From contig CAITIS010000084.1 of assembly GCA_903892515.1 (NCBI GenBank), forward strand, positions 1 to 64,000: a stretch of DNA of 64,000 nucleotides. The letters run 5' to 3'. The translations under genes and the position numbers were made by a program. The DNA comes from an uncultured Planctomycetota bacterium. GTDB taxonomy: Bacteria; Planctomycetota; Phycisphaerae; SM23-33. The notes under the pieces were generated by a model. That model was not told the origin of the DNA. It searched no databases and worked only from the letters and a program-made list of their open reading frames with translations. Every line of letters starts with the position of its first letter. The stretch's first letter is position 1. Positions 1 through 9,270 of the stretch are shown piece by piece.

Positions 1-150
1 AGCCCCGAAGGGGCGACACAGTTGGCTTGTCCAACGACTCTGTCGCCCCGCCTGGGCTCTTTACCACTGGGGCGGTCTCCGTGGGCTTACGCCCACGGCT
101 ACAATCGTTTCGGCCCTCCGGGCCTCCAAGCCAGCCGAATTATCAAAGCT
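1..150. repeat. Dispersed multi-hairpin intergenic repeat
   Basis: A run of short GC-rich hairpins: AGCCCCGAAGGGGC at the left edge, GTGGGCTTACGCCCAC near 88-103 and GGCCCTCCGGGCC near 111-123. The same order of elements recurs at about 62205-62300, including the shared CGGCTACAATCGTT core, so this is a copy of a dispersed family. It probably begins left of the window. Confidence 0.7.
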
Positions 151-179
151 CCATTCGTAGCGTTGTAGTACTAAGGGAA

Positions 180-1211
180 TCAATGAATGCCGATGGCCCG
201 CAGGAGCACCAGCACCAGCGCCCCGGCCACGATGCAGATCGGGAATGTGACGATCCACGCAAACACGATCTTTCGCCCCACGCCCCAGCGCACAGCCTTG
301 ATTCCGTTGGCGGCGCCCACGCCCATGATGGCGCCGGTGATCGAGTGCGTGGTGCTGATCGGGATGCCGCCCAGCGTGTTGATGAGGATGGTCGTGGCCG
401 CGGCGGTTTCGGCCGAGAAGCCCTGGTAGGTCCGCAGGTGCACCAGTCGGGAGCCCAGCGTCCGCATGACGTGCCAGCCGCCCAGCGACGTGCCGCACGC
501 CATGGCAATGGCGCACACGATCCGCACCCAGAAGGGGATCGTGAAGTCCTGGCCGATCGCCGGGTGGGTCAGTCCGGCCGCCAGCAAGGCGCCGCTGATG
601 ATGCCCATGGCTTTCTGACCATCGCCGGTGCCGTGGGCAAAGGCCATGGCTCCGGCCGAGAGCAGCTGCAAGCGACCAAAGACGGCCGTCGCTCGGCTGG
701 GACGCATGCCCCGCGCGATCACGGTCACCAAACGGGCCAGCAGGTTTCCGGCCACAAATCCGGCCACGGGGCAGACCATGACACCAAAGACGATCTTGGC
801 AATGCCGTCCATCTTTAGGCCATGCAGGCCGAAACCCGAGGCGGCAATGACGGCCCCGATGAGTGCGCCCAGCAGGGCATGGGAGCAGCTGTTGGGCAAT
901 CCGCGCCGTGAGCACCAGGTGATCCAGATAGGTGCGGTCATAACCGCCGCCAGGAAGATTCCGCCGCCCTGGGCCTTAAGGACCTCGGCGCTGGCGATAT
1001 CAAGGCCGACCGTGCGGGCCACGGCGGAACTGAAAAGTGCGCCGACAAAGTTCAGGACGGCTCCGAAGATCACGGCCTTGGCCGGCGAAAGCACGCGCGT
1101 GGAAACCACGGTCGCGACGGCGTTGGCGGCGTCGTTCCAACCATTGGCCAGATTGAACACGAGCGCGAAAGCGATGGTAAGTAAAAGGGTCGTCAGGGCT
1201 AATGGGGTCAT
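180..1211 (-). CDS. pit: PiT-family inorganic phosphate transporter
   Basis: A membrane permease of 343 residues that couples phosphate (as metal phosphate) uptake to an ion gradient. The PiT signature GWNDAANA lies at residues 24-31. The second inverted half carries the matching ISTTHSITGAI segment near residue 286. About ten hydrophobic segments cover the rest, and the length is at the short end of the family. The gene starts 44 bp after a DUF47 gene on the same strand, the usual PiT plus PhoU-like accessory pair. The window also holds a complete Pst operon, so low- and high-affinity phosphate uptake coexist. The sodium or proton dependence cannot be read from the sequence. Confidence 0.93.
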   Translation of the reverse strand: MTPLALTTLLLTIAFALVFNLANGWNDAANAVATVVSTRVLSPAKAVIFGAVLNFVGALFSSAVARTVGLDIASAEVLKAQGGGIFLAAVMTAPIWITWCSRRGLPNSCSHALLGALIGAVIAASGFGLHGLKMDGIAKIVFGVMVCPVAGFVAGNLLARLVTVIARGMRPSRATAVFGRLQLLSAGAMAFAHGTGDGQKAMGIISGALLAAGLTHPAIGQDFTIPFWVRIVCAIAMACGTSLGGWHVMRTLGSRLVHLRTYQGFSAETAAATTILINTLGGIPISTTHSITGAIMGVGAANGIKAVRWGVGRKIVFAWIVTFPICIVAGALVLVLLRAIGIH

Positions 1212-1255
1212 GGGTTCCGTCGTGCCTTATAGACTCACAATGCCGGCAAGTTGGC

Positions 1256-1879
1256 TCATCCGTGCTTGACCAGGATCGTATTGATGACGTCCGCCACGTC
1301 TTCGCACCGGTCGGTGGCCCGCTCCAGGATCTGGTAGATGTCCTTCCACTTGAGGATCTCTTTGGCGTCCGGCTCGTTCTCGAACAAGCTTGCCAGCGCC
1401 TGCTGCATCAGCCGGTCGCCCTCGTTTTCGTGCGTGTGCACCTGCACCAGCAGCGTCATGATCGCGTCGGCCTTCTTGAGGTTCCGCAACTGCTCGAACA
1501 CTTCCACCAGCACGGCCGTGGACTTGACCAGCAGGTGGCCGAAGGCACGGGACTCTTCCGTCGCCTGGCGGGTCTTGTAGATCATCATCCGGTTGGCGGC
1601 CGAGTCCATCATGTCGGTGATGTCGTCCAGGCACTTGGTGATCCGCTGAATATCCTCACGGTCTAAAGGGGTGATAAAGGTCTTGGCCAGGTGCTCCAGG
1701 ATCTCGTGCGTGATGTCGTCGCCGGCGTGCTCGAGGTCCTTGATGTGCTTGACCTTGTCGGTGACGTTCTCGTAATGCTCGACCAGTTCCAGCAAGGCCT
1801 TGGCGGTCTCGTGGGCGTTCTGGGCTGATGCGTCGAACATGGCGTAGAAATCGACTTTCTTGAACCCGATTCCCAGCAT
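1256..1879 (-). CDS. DUF47 family PhoU-like phosphate transport regulator
   Basis: 207 residues, all-helical and PhoU-like, as is usual for DUF47 proteins encoded beside PiT permeases. The hallmark acidic metal-binding stretch (DLEHAGDDITHEI, about residues 48-60) is followed by the family's FITPLDREDI motif. A GGAG Shine-Dalgarno lies about 7 nt before the ATG. It is the first gene of a two-gene operon with the PiT permease. Members of this family are thought to modulate PiT activity; the mechanism is not established. Confidence 0.9.
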   Translation of the reverse strand: MLGIGFKKVDFYAMFDASAQNAHETAKALLELVEHYENVTDKVKHIKDLEHAGDDITHEILEHLAKTFITPLDREDIQRITKCLDDITDMMDSAANRMMIYKTRQATEESRAFGHLLVKSTAVLVEVFEQLRNLKKADAIMTLLVQVHTHENEGDRLMQQALASLFENEPDAKEILKWKDIYQILERATDRCEDVADVINTILVKHG

Positions 1880-3227
1880 TCATTTCTCCAATCACTTAGT
1901 GTCAGCAAGCCGCGTCAGTTTCGCTGGCGCCGGCGCTCTGCCCTGCGAACCCAAGCCGGTGAGCCTGGAGGATTCATTGTTAAGGCCCGGTTAAGATACC
2001 AGCCAAGCCGGCCAGGAGCAACGGCCGGGGCGAAGAAGTGGGCGCTCGCGTAGCTCGTCCACAGATTTCGCAGATTTACGCAGACGCCAAGCGGTGTTGA
2101 AGCAGCCACCAACCTCCGCAGATTTCGCAGATTCACGCAGACGCCAAGCCGGTAAGGAGCAGCGACCGGCCGAAGAAGTGGGCGTCGTGCCAACCCATTC
2201 GGGTACGGCCGCCGCAAGCGTGCGGCGGATCGCTCGCAAGCAGAGAACATTGGCCGAAAGCAGATTGGTGGCCGCAGGCCGATCGGGCCGATCATTGGCC
2301 GCAGGCCATCTGCTGAGCCCGGTAGGGCGTCTGAAAGTAGCACGACAGCGCTACTTTCAGTTTCGGCGTGCGAGAATGTTAGGAAACTCGCGAGGTCGCC
2401 TGGCGACCTCGAACGTTCGGCCAAGGACTTATGACCGAACTAGCGCTGTCGTGGTAGCCCCGTCCGAAGCGCAGCGAGGGCGGGGCGGCAGGCAACATGC
2501 AGCCTGAGCCCCTCGGGGGCGCTTGAGCCGCAGCCTTCTATTAGGCGAAGTGGTTAGAGAAGCCGCTTTCAGTCGCCCGCAAGGGGCTCTAAAGCATGGT
2601 GAGACTTTTCCCCGCCCTTCCTTCGGTCGGGCGGGGCTACTTTCAGATGCCCTGCCGGGCTGAAGGCGTGAACAAGCTGCTCATGCCGAGTTTTCGCGCG
2701 CATCACGTGCCCATGTCGAGCGCATGAGCTGCCCAACCCGCCTTTCCAAGCGTATCAGACAAAGGGAAAACCGCCAGCTAGGGGTTGACTTTCGGCGTTG
2801 AAAATGGTTCTATATTGATAATGGCGCGGCAGTTGTACGAGGCCATCGCCAGTGCCCGAAACCGACCTGATCGTTCCTTCCTCCGAGAATTGGGCGGGGA
2901 GTCCGAACGCGAGCGTTGCGTTTGGAGACCCCAGGCAGCAGAGGCGTTGAAGTAGTGGGCCGACCGCATAGCGCTGAATCATTGGAATCACTGGCCGTGG
3001 GAGTGCCATCTCACGTGGCCAGATTCCGGCTCACAACTACGCTCGTGGATCGACCCGGATTTACATTCTTCTTGAATGACCTCCGGGCCGCGACTACAAG
3101 AACGGATTATGTGTCTCCTGGCCAGGTCTTGCCAGGCCAGGACCGCCACCCGCCGGCGCCGGTTTCGTCCCCGGAGGCTTAGAACCATCGGGCTCAAACC
3201 GGCCCAGCCGTGATGAGGGTTACTGTT
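1880..3227. other. 1.35-kb intergenic region rich in short repeats
   Basis: No convincing gene. It contains a partial tandem duplication (about 1999-2045 and 2143-2188, sharing GCGAAGAAGTGGGCG-like sequence). Two direct copies of a 9-bp-period array of cagatt units lie at 2058-2088 and 2115-2148. A perfect 11-bp inverted repeat, CTGAAAGTAGC / GCTACTTTCAG, lies near 2331-2360, and a GGTCGCC/GGCGACC palindrome near 2395. A TTGACT (2785) and TATATT (2811) pair upstream of the pilus operon is promoter-like, but its 20-bp spacer is too long to trust. Confidence 0.6.
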
Positions 3228-5312
3228 ATGGCAACGCAAAGCGTTTGGGGCATCGACATCGGGCAATGTGCGCTGAAGGCGCTCAAGCTCCACAGCGTGG
3301 ATGGCCAGGTGCGTCTGGAGGCCTTCGACGTCGTCGAGCACTCCAAGATCATCGGCCAGCCCGACGTCAACGCCGACGATGTCATCCGCGAATCCCTGCA
3401 ACTCTTCCTCTCGCGCAACAGCGTCGAGGAGTGCCTGGTGGCCGTGGGCGCCCCCGGTAAGAGCGGCATCACGCGCTTCGTGAAGCTGCCGCCGGTGGAG
3501 CCCAAGCAGATTCCCGAGATCGTGCGCTTCGAGGCCGAGCAGCAGATCCCCTTCGACATCAACGAGGTGATCTGGTGCTGGCAGAGCTTCAAGGACCCCG
3601 ACGCCCCCGACGTGGAAGTGGGCATCTTCGCCATGAAACGTCCCGACGTGACGGCCGTGCTGGAACGGTTCGTCGAGGTCGGGCTGGGCGTCGACGTGGT
3701 GCAGATGGCGCCGCTGGCCTTGTACAACTTCATGGATTATGACGCCGAGCTGGCCCCCGACGGGGCGACGCTGCTGATCGACATCGGCGCCGACAAGACC
3801 GACCTGGTCGTGGCCGACGGGCATCGCATCTGGACGCGCACGATGCAGCGCGGCGGCAACGCGTTTACCGAGGCCTTGTCCAAGGCCTTCAAGTTGAGTT
3901 TCAGCAAGGCCGAGAAACTCAAGCGGACTGCCGCCACCAGCAAGTACGCCCGCCAGATTTTCCAGGCCATGCGGCCGGTCTTTTCCGACCTGGTGCAGGA
4001 AATTCAGCGGTCGATCGGCTACTACACGTCGCTGCACCGCGAGAGCCGCTTCAAGAAGGTCATCGGGCTGGGCAATGGCTTTAAGCTGCCTGGCCTGCAG
4101 AAGTACCTGGAGCAGAACCTGGGCTTTTCGGTGGTTCGGATCGACAGCTACACCAAGCTGACCCCCGACGACGGGGTCAACCTGGCGGCCTTCAACGAGA
4201 ACGTGCTGAGTTTCGCGGTGGCCTACGGGCTGGCGCTGCAAGGGCTGGGGGCGGCCAAGGTCTACAGCAATTTGTTGCCCACGGAGATTACCCGGCGGCG
4301 GATCTGGTCGGCCAAGCGGCCCTGGTTTGTGGCCTCGGCGGCGTGTCTGCTGGTGGGCTTTAGCGGCTGGGCGTACCGGGCCTTTGCGGATCGCTCGGCC
4401 TTGGAGACGGCCAACAATCCGACCCTGGCGCAGGTCGAGTCGACCATCCGAAAGGTCGAGGACGTCCAGAAGCAGTATCAGGCATTGCAGGGCCGGCCCG
4501 AGTCCATCGAAGGCGACGCCAAGAAGTACGGCGAGATGCTCAAGAACAACGATTTCTGGGAGCACCTGGACGGAGCGGTGAGCGAGGCCCTGACCGCGGT
4601 GGCTGAAGACCAGTCGCTGCAGACGCCGGCCGGCTTGGCCAAGCTGAAGGAAAAAGAGCGGTCCAAACGCGACCTGGTGAACGTGGTGAACCTGTGGAAG
4701 GTGGACGTTCCCAACGTCAACTCCCTGACCATAAAGGACATCAACCTGGACGCGAGCTTCACGCCGCTGATGTCTACTGCCGGCAGCATTGGCGGTGGGG
4801 GCGGTGGCGGAGGTGGCGGCATGGCCATGGAGGCCTCTCCGATAGAGAATTCCAGGTACGCCCGGGGCATGATGATGGACTCAGCCCGGGGCGGCGCTTT
4901 CGGGGGGGGCGCCATGGGCGGCGCGGGTCGGGGGCCCAGCGAGAATTACGGCGAAGCGGCGCGAGAGGCGCCGACGGGGCCGGTCCAGGCAGGCTTCCTG
5001 CTGTACATGCGGGGTTCGGTGCCCAAGAAGGACCAGGACGCGGCGCGATTCCTCAACCAGCTCAAGACTTCTCTGATCGAGGTCGCGGCCAAGCAAAAGC
5101 CGTACATGGATCTGATCGAGATCAAGACCGGCAATATCAAGCTGCTCGATTCCGGCAAGCCGACGAGCAGCGTGCCCGTCCTGGACCCATTGACCGGCGA
5201 GGACACCAGCGGGGATACGACGTTCACGATTGGCTGGATCGTCGGCATCAAGAGCGGCCCGGCAGCCCCGGCAGGGGGCGAGAGGCCGTCGAGACGCGGA
5301 GGTGGGCAATGA
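3228..5312 (+). CDS. pilM: PilM-PilN fusion, type IV pilus / T2SS inner-membrane platform protein
   Basis: 694 residues from ATG 3228, chosen because GAGGG precedes it at suitable spacing; in-frame ATGs exist at 3210 and 3213. Residues 1-340 are the actin-like PilM fold: GIDIG near 8-12, a second phosphate loop LLIDIGADKTD near 182, then GGNAFTEAL. Next comes a PilN-like cytoplasmic peptide, NLLP near 348, a Trp/Arg-rich stretch, one membrane span at about 365-386 and a coiled-coil/periplasmic part broken by a poly-Gly linker (about 522-532). PilM and PilN are normally separate proteins, with the PilN N-terminal peptide docking on PilM, so this looks like a natural covalent fusion. First gene of the operon running to the secretin; the next gene overlaps by ATGA. 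Confidence 0.85.
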   Translation: MATQSVWGIDIGQCALKALKLHSVDGQVRLEAFDVVEHSKIIGQPDVNADDVIRESLQLFLSRNSVEECLVAVGAPGKSGITRFVKLPPVEPKQIPEIVRFEAEQQIPFDINEVIWCWQSFKDPDAPDVEVGIFAMKRPDVTAVLERFVEVGLGVDVVQMAPLALYNFMDYDAELAPDGATLLIDIGADKTDLVVADGHRIWTRTMQRGGNAFTEALSKAFKLSFSKAEKLKRTAATSKYARQIFQAMRPVFSDLVQEIQRSIGYYTSLHRESRFKKVIGLGNGFKLPGLQKYLEQNLGFSVVRIDSYTKLTPDDGVNLAAFNENVLSFAVAYGLALQGLGAAKVYSNLLPTEITRRRIWSAKRPWFVASAACLLVGFSGWAYRAFADRSALETANNPTLAQVESTIRKVEDVQKQYQALQGRPESIEGDAKKYGEMLKNNDFWEHLDGAVSEALTAVAEDQSLQTPAGLAKLKEKERSKRDLVNVVNLWKVDVPNVNSLTIKDINLDASFTPLMSTAGSIGGGGGGGGGGMAMEASPIENSRYARGMMMDSARGGAFGGGAMGGAGRGPSENYGEAAREAPTGPVQAGFLLYMRGSVPKKDQDAARFLNQLKTSLIEVAAKQKPYMDLIEIKTGNIKLLDSGKPTSSVPVLDPLTGEDTSGDTTFTIGWIVGIKSGPAAPAGGERPSRRGGGQ

Positions 5313-6874
5313 AATATATCAAAGAAAATATCTTCCTGCTGGCGACGGCCTTGGTGTTGATCGCCGGCAGCGCTGCAATCTACGTCTTCGGCAGTTCAGC
5401 CAACGAGGCCGCCGACAAGGGTGTGGCCGATAGGCAGCAACTGGCCAACAAGATGGGCGGCCTGTCCGCCAAGCCGGTCAACGCCAAGGTCGTCGAGTCG
5501 GCCAAGGCCCAGATCCAATCCATGCAGGAGGCCGCAAAGAAGGTCGTTGACTTCTGCCTGGAGCGGTCCAGCCACAACACCGTCATCACGCTTAGCCCCT
5601 CGGAGAATGAGAAGGTCCCCGTCTTTCCCATGAACGAGAAGCGCTACCGCGACGAGAGCCTGGGGCTGCTGTTTCCCAGGCAGTACATCAAAGACATGCA
5701 GGACTTGCTGGCGATCGTTAAGGCGGTTGCTCCGCCCACGGCCGAAGATCTGCGGAACGAGGCGACGCGGTTCGGCGCCAAAGACGCTGCCGCCAGCCCG
5801 GGCAATCCGGGCGTCCCGGCCATGCCCGACGCGGCGCCGGGCCCGGACACGGGCGGCAGAATGCAGCTCCGACAGCTCCGGGGCATGGGCGAACGCGGCG
5901 GCGACACGGCCGTTCGACCGATGACGCCGGTCGTCCAGCCGACGGGCGGGGACGCGAACAAGCCCGTCGAGGATACGGCCGAAACCAAGGCCATGCGGAA
6001 CCTGATTTGGAAATACAGCCGCGAGGGCTGGATTTACGCCGACCGCGACTCCTTGTTCATCCCGAGCGTCATGACCGAAACGGGCGCCAGCAAGGAATAC
6101 GACGAGTCCGAGTTGTGGATGGCACAGGTAGGCATGTGGGTGCAGAAGGATGTGCTGCAGGCCATCCAGAAGACCAACGAAGCGGCGCAGAAGGCCAACG
6201 CCAATGAAGAGGTGCAGGGCGTGGCGGCCTCGGCCGTCAAGCGACTGGTCAACTTCAGCTTTCACGGCTACTGCATGAAGGGGTCAGCCGGCGGGGGGAA
6301 GCTGGCATATCTGCACAACAGCATGACGCGCGGGGCCGACATTCCGCCAGGCCTGACAGGTCGCGTGACGTGCCCCGCCTACGACGTGCTGCACTACGAT
6401 TTCACCGTTGTGATACCCATGGGATACCTGCGCGAGCTGTACAAGAACCTCCGCCTGCAGAATTTCCACACCGTGCTGGACGTGCAGATCGAGCCGGTGA
6501 CCGATCCGACCAGTTCGGGGAGCTTTGGATCAAGCCCGATGGGTTCAAGCGGGTCAGCGCTATCGCCGTTCTACTACGGCACCGAGCCGGTCGTGCAGGT
6601 CACGATCGTGGGCGAGCTGTTGGTGATGGCCGACGCCAGCCGTGGCCGCATGGACCCCAATACCAAGCAGTGGGATCCGGCGTATCCGCCGCTGATGCCC
6701 AAGGCGATCCTGAACCTGATGAAGAACCTGGATGCATCCGCGATTCGACCTGAAGACACGGCCAGGATGTCTCAGAGCGGCAACGTGGCCGGCGGCGCCC
6801 CGGGTGGGGCGGCTCGGCCTTTGGCTCGGCCCCGGGCCACGGCGGGCCCTGCGGCGGCACCCGGCGCCGAGTAA
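5309..6874 (+). CDS. PilO-like inner-membrane protein of the pilus/secretion operon
   Basis: 521 residues. The ATG overlaps the stop of the PilM-PilN gene (ATGA), so the two are translationally coupled. One membrane anchor spans about residues 7-27, followed by a helical, probably coiled region and a periplasmic part. The alternating beta/alpha pattern around residues 350-450 would suit the ferredoxin-like fold of PilO/GspM. The C-terminus is low-complexity Gly/Ala/Pro. No family motif is diagnostic; the PilO assignment rests on position (after PilM-PilN, before the secretin) and topology. It is more than twice the usual PilO length. Confidence 0.6.
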   Translation: MKYIKENIFLLATALVLIAGSAAIYVFGSSANEAADKGVADRQQLANKMGGLSAKPVNAKVVESAKAQIQSMQEAAKKVVDFCLERSSHNTVITLSPSENEKVPVFPMNEKRYRDESLGLLFPRQYIKDMQDLLAIVKAVAPPTAEDLRNEATRFGAKDAAASPGNPGVPAMPDAAPGPDTGGRMQLRQLRGMGERGGDTAVRPMTPVVQPTGGDANKPVEDTAETKAMRNLIWKYSREGWIYADRDSLFIPSVMTETGASKEYDESELWMAQVGMWVQKDVLQAIQKTNEAAQKANANEEVQGVAASAVKRLVNFSFHGYCMKGSAGGGKLAYLHNSMTRGADIPPGLTGRVTCPAYDVLHYDFTVVIPMGYLRELYKNLRLQNFHTVLDVQIEPVTDPTSSGSFGSSPMGSSGSALSPFYYGTEPVVQVTIVGELLVMADASRGRMDPNTKQWDPAYPPLMPKAILNLMKNLDASAIRPEDTARMSQSGNVAGGAPGGAARPLARPRATAGPAAAPGAE

Positions 6875-6933
6875 GAACGATGTGAATCGCTCCATCGGCC
6901 GGCAGAACAGAACCGGCCCCTTGGGAGAAAGTT

Positions 6934-8811
6934 ATGGCCAAAAAAGTCGGCGGCACAAACATCATCGAACAGCACGTGGAGAAGGCCGTCCTGGGCGTCT
7001 CGTTGCTGGTGGCCCTGTTCTTCCTGGTGAACTGGGCCTTTTCCAGCCCGCGCAAGATTGAGCTGGCCGGCAACAAGGGCGGCGCCAAGACGCTGGCCCC
7101 GGGCGAGTTGGACAAGGCCCTGGCCGACATGGCTCAGCAATTGGAGGAGCACATGGGCACGGCCAAGCCCAAGGAGTACGCCACTCCAAATCTCCTGGCC
7201 GACATCCAGGCCGCGGTCGCTCGGCCGGGCAACGATCAGGGCATCAAGGACTACATTGCCTTCACCTCCGGCAGGAAGCCCCTGACTGGCGAGAAGCTGC
7301 CCGGTTCGCAGAAGGCGGACCTCGAAGCGATGCTGGCGGCCTTGGCGGCGCCCGAGACGCCGCTGGTGGAGATGAATCGCGAGGTGCTGCTCGGGGCCAA
7401 TCCCAACCCCGATCCAAAGAACGTCGAAAGCCAGCTTAAGGAAGTGATTGTCGCCCACGTGGCGTGCGTCTTCGATCACGCCGCGACCATGAAGAAGTGG
7501 CTGGAGCTGACGGACAAGACGCTGGTCCGGCCACAGATCATCGTGGTGGCCGTAGAGGCCCAGAGGCAACAGCGCAAGGGCGACGGCACCTGGGGCGAAG
7601 CCGAAACGGTATCGATGACGCGCATTCCGTCGGAACAGGCCTTGCCCGCCGTGCCCGCCTTCGACGAGCAGAACGCCGAGGACGTGCGGACGGCCATTCA
7701 GCACTTGGTGGCGGAACAGAAGCAGATCGCCGAGCCTGATTACTACAACATCATCTGGCCCAACCGGGCGGTCGGCACGTGGATGATCAAGGGGCAGAAG
7801 CCCCGCACGCGCGTCAGCGACTTGCTGGGCACGGCCAGCAGCCAGCCGGCGCAAGGCCAGCCGCTCTCGACGGCCTTGACGCAGAACCTGTCCAACCCCA
7901 TGACTCCGGGCAGCCCTGCCCCGAGCACGCCGGCTCCCGCGGCCCCCGGTGGCGGCGGCATGGCGGCACGCAAGGCGCGGGCGGAACAGAATAATGCTGC
8001 TGCTCCTGAGCCGGCTGCCAAGCCGCGAGGCCCCAGTGGCCCGCCACCAGGCGCCGGCCCCAGTGGCCGAGGCCCGCGCGACATGGGCGGCGGCGTGCGA
8101 GGCCCGGGCGCTCCGGCGGTCCGTCCGCCGACTCAACCGCCGGTGCTGACGCCCGCCAAGCCCGAGGACGGCGTCGAACTGGTTTTAGTGCCCGATATCG
8201 CCACCCAGATCAACAGCCAGCTATTGGAAAGCTGGTTCCATGACGAGCGGCTTGCCGACGGCGTGACGTACCGCTACCAGGTCCGGCTGGTGCTGGCTAA
8301 CCCTCTGTTTGGCTACACCAAGGACGTTGCCAAGGAATCCGACGCCAAGGCCGTCACCATCAACACCCCCTGGTCGGCCTGGTCCGAGCCGGTAAGCGCG
8401 CGCCGGGCAACTGAGTTCTTTGTCCAGGGCGCCTCGGCCGAAAAGCAGGAAGCCAACGTGGTAGTGTTCGCCCAGAAGTGGGGCCAGCGGGTCAAGAGGC
8501 AGTTCACGGTCAGGCCTGGCGAGATGATCGGCCAGGAAGTCACCATGAGCCTGCCGGGCCTCGATGGCAAGAGCCAGGCCACCACCGTCGATTTCCGCAC
8601 CGGCGTGCTCTTCGTCGACGCCGATTGGGACAAGACGATCCGGCTGCCGCGCAACAGCATGGCGACCAGGACGGCCGAACTGCTCTGCCAGGACTCCGAT
8701 GGCCGGCTGTTCACCCGAATGGATGCCCGCGACCGCATGCAGGACCGCCTGATCCGGCTGAACAAGGAATGTCAGACGGCCGCTGCCCCGGCCGTCTCGC
8801 TTGCTCCGTGA
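6934..8811 (+). CDS. Membrane-anchored protein in the PilP position of the operon
   Basis: 625 residues. A single membrane span (about 19-36) follows a short cytoplasmic N-terminus. A helical region, a long Pro/Gly/Ala-rich linker (about 310-400) and a C-terminal beta-rich domain (about 410-615) with many Val/Thr strands follow. The layout of anchor, proline-rich linker and C-terminal beta domain is that of PilP/GspC, which bridge the inner-membrane platform to the secretin, but no PilP motif is recognised. GGGAGAAAG precedes the ATG. It is followed by a hairpin at 8845-8867 and then the secretin gene. The PilP role is inferred from position and architecture. Confidence 0.55.
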   Translation: MAKKVGGTNIIEQHVEKAVLGVSLLVALFFLVNWAFSSPRKIELAGNKGGAKTLAPGELDKALADMAQQLEEHMGTAKPKEYATPNLLADIQAAVARPGNDQGIKDYIAFTSGRKPLTGEKLPGSQKADLEAMLAALAAPETPLVEMNREVLLGANPNPDPKNVESQLKEVIVAHVACVFDHAATMKKWLELTDKTLVRPQIIVVAVEAQRQQRKGDGTWGEAETVSMTRIPSEQALPAVPAFDEQNAEDVRTAIQHLVAEQKQIAEPDYYNIIWPNRAVGTWMIKGQKPRTRVSDLLGTASSQPAQGQPLSTALTQNLSNPMTPGSPAPSTPAPAAPGGGGMAARKARAEQNNAAAPEPAAKPRGPSGPPPGAGPSGRGPRDMGGGVRGPGAPAVRPPTQPPVLTPAKPEDGVELVLVPDIATQINSQLLESWFHDERLADGVTYRYQVRLVLANPLFGYTKDVAKESDAKAVTINTPWSAWSEPVSARRATEFFVQGASAEKQEANVVVFAQKWGQRVKRQFTVRPGEMIGQEVTMSLPGLDGKSQATTVDFRTGVLFVDADWDKTIRLPRNSMATRTAELLCQDSDGRLFTRMDARDRMQDRLIRLNKECQTAAAPAVSLAP

Positions 8812-8844
8812 GAGCAAGCCGACCGTTGCGGCGGCAGAGACTTG

Positions 8845-8871
8845 GCGGCTCCCGGCGAGGGAGCCGCTTTC
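8845..8871 (+). terminator. Possible partial terminator after the PilP-position gene
   Basis: Perfect 9-bp stem GCGGCTCCC / GGGAGCCGC with a 5-nt loop, followed only by TTT. The short U-tract suggests attenuation or an mRNA 3' end between the platform genes and the secretin rather than full termination. Confidence 0.5.
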
Positions 8872-8994
8872 GCGCCCGAGGCCGGACAATTGACCGAACG
8901 GCGCTGGTCTAGTAGTCCGTCACCGTTGATTCTGTGAGTCCTGAGCAGGTGAACAGTGGACCGCAGGCGAGCGGCCAGTCTTCTCGCCTGCTCT

Positions 8995-9046
8995 GTAGTC
9001 CTTCAACTGGGATTTTGCAGTCACAAAATCACATTTGAAGGACTAC
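8995..9046. repeat. Nested inverted repeat upstream of the secretin gene
   Basis: Outer arms GTAGTCCTTCAA and TTGAAGGACTAC are perfect 12-bp complements. Inner arms GATTTTG and CAAAATC enclose a 6-nt loop. The structure lies about 225 bp before the secretin start and could be an RNA leader structure or a repeat. A 93-residue open frame (8956-9237) crosses it but has no family features. Confidence 0.55.
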
Positions 9047-9256
9047 TACCCAATAGCTGGCAGAAGGATTCAAGTTTTCCACTGAGCGTGAAAGAAATGT
9101 TGTCGGCGAAGAATCCAAAACCATTTTCGGCTTGCAACCCCTGGGCCGATGCCGTAATGTTCCTCTCCGAAGTGTTGCTGGTTCTTCTAACGATCCTCGA
9201 ACGTTCGAACACGGTGTTAATCCCGCGGAGCGCGTAGATGCTTAGACATCGGCCCG

Positions 9257-9264
9257 AAAGGAGG
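9257..9264 (+). promoter_or_regulatory. Strong ribosome-binding site that fixes a TTG start for the secretin
   Basis: AAAGGAGG lies 6 nt before TTG 9271. Starting there gives a clean signal peptide. The upstream in-frame ATG at 9238 has no such site and would put a charged, Arg-rich extension in front of the signal peptide. Confidence 0.75.
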
Positions 9265-9270
9265 TTTGCA

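Noticed and set aside
1915-2424. Open frame of 169 residues on the minus strand
   Set aside because: Reads through duplicated nonad repeats; composition follows the repeats, not coding.
2785-2816. Sigma-70 promoter for the pilus operon (TTGACT and TATATT)
   Set aside because: The 20-bp spacer is too long and the pair lies over 400 bp from the start codon.
2821-2955. Open frame of 44 residues upstream of pilM, starting just after an AT-rich promoter-like stretch
   Set aside because: No ribosome-binding site and no recognisable features; could be leaderless but unsupported.
8956-9237. Open frame of 93 residues before the secretin
   Set aside because: No family features, crosses a nested inverted repeat, and has no ribosome-binding site.
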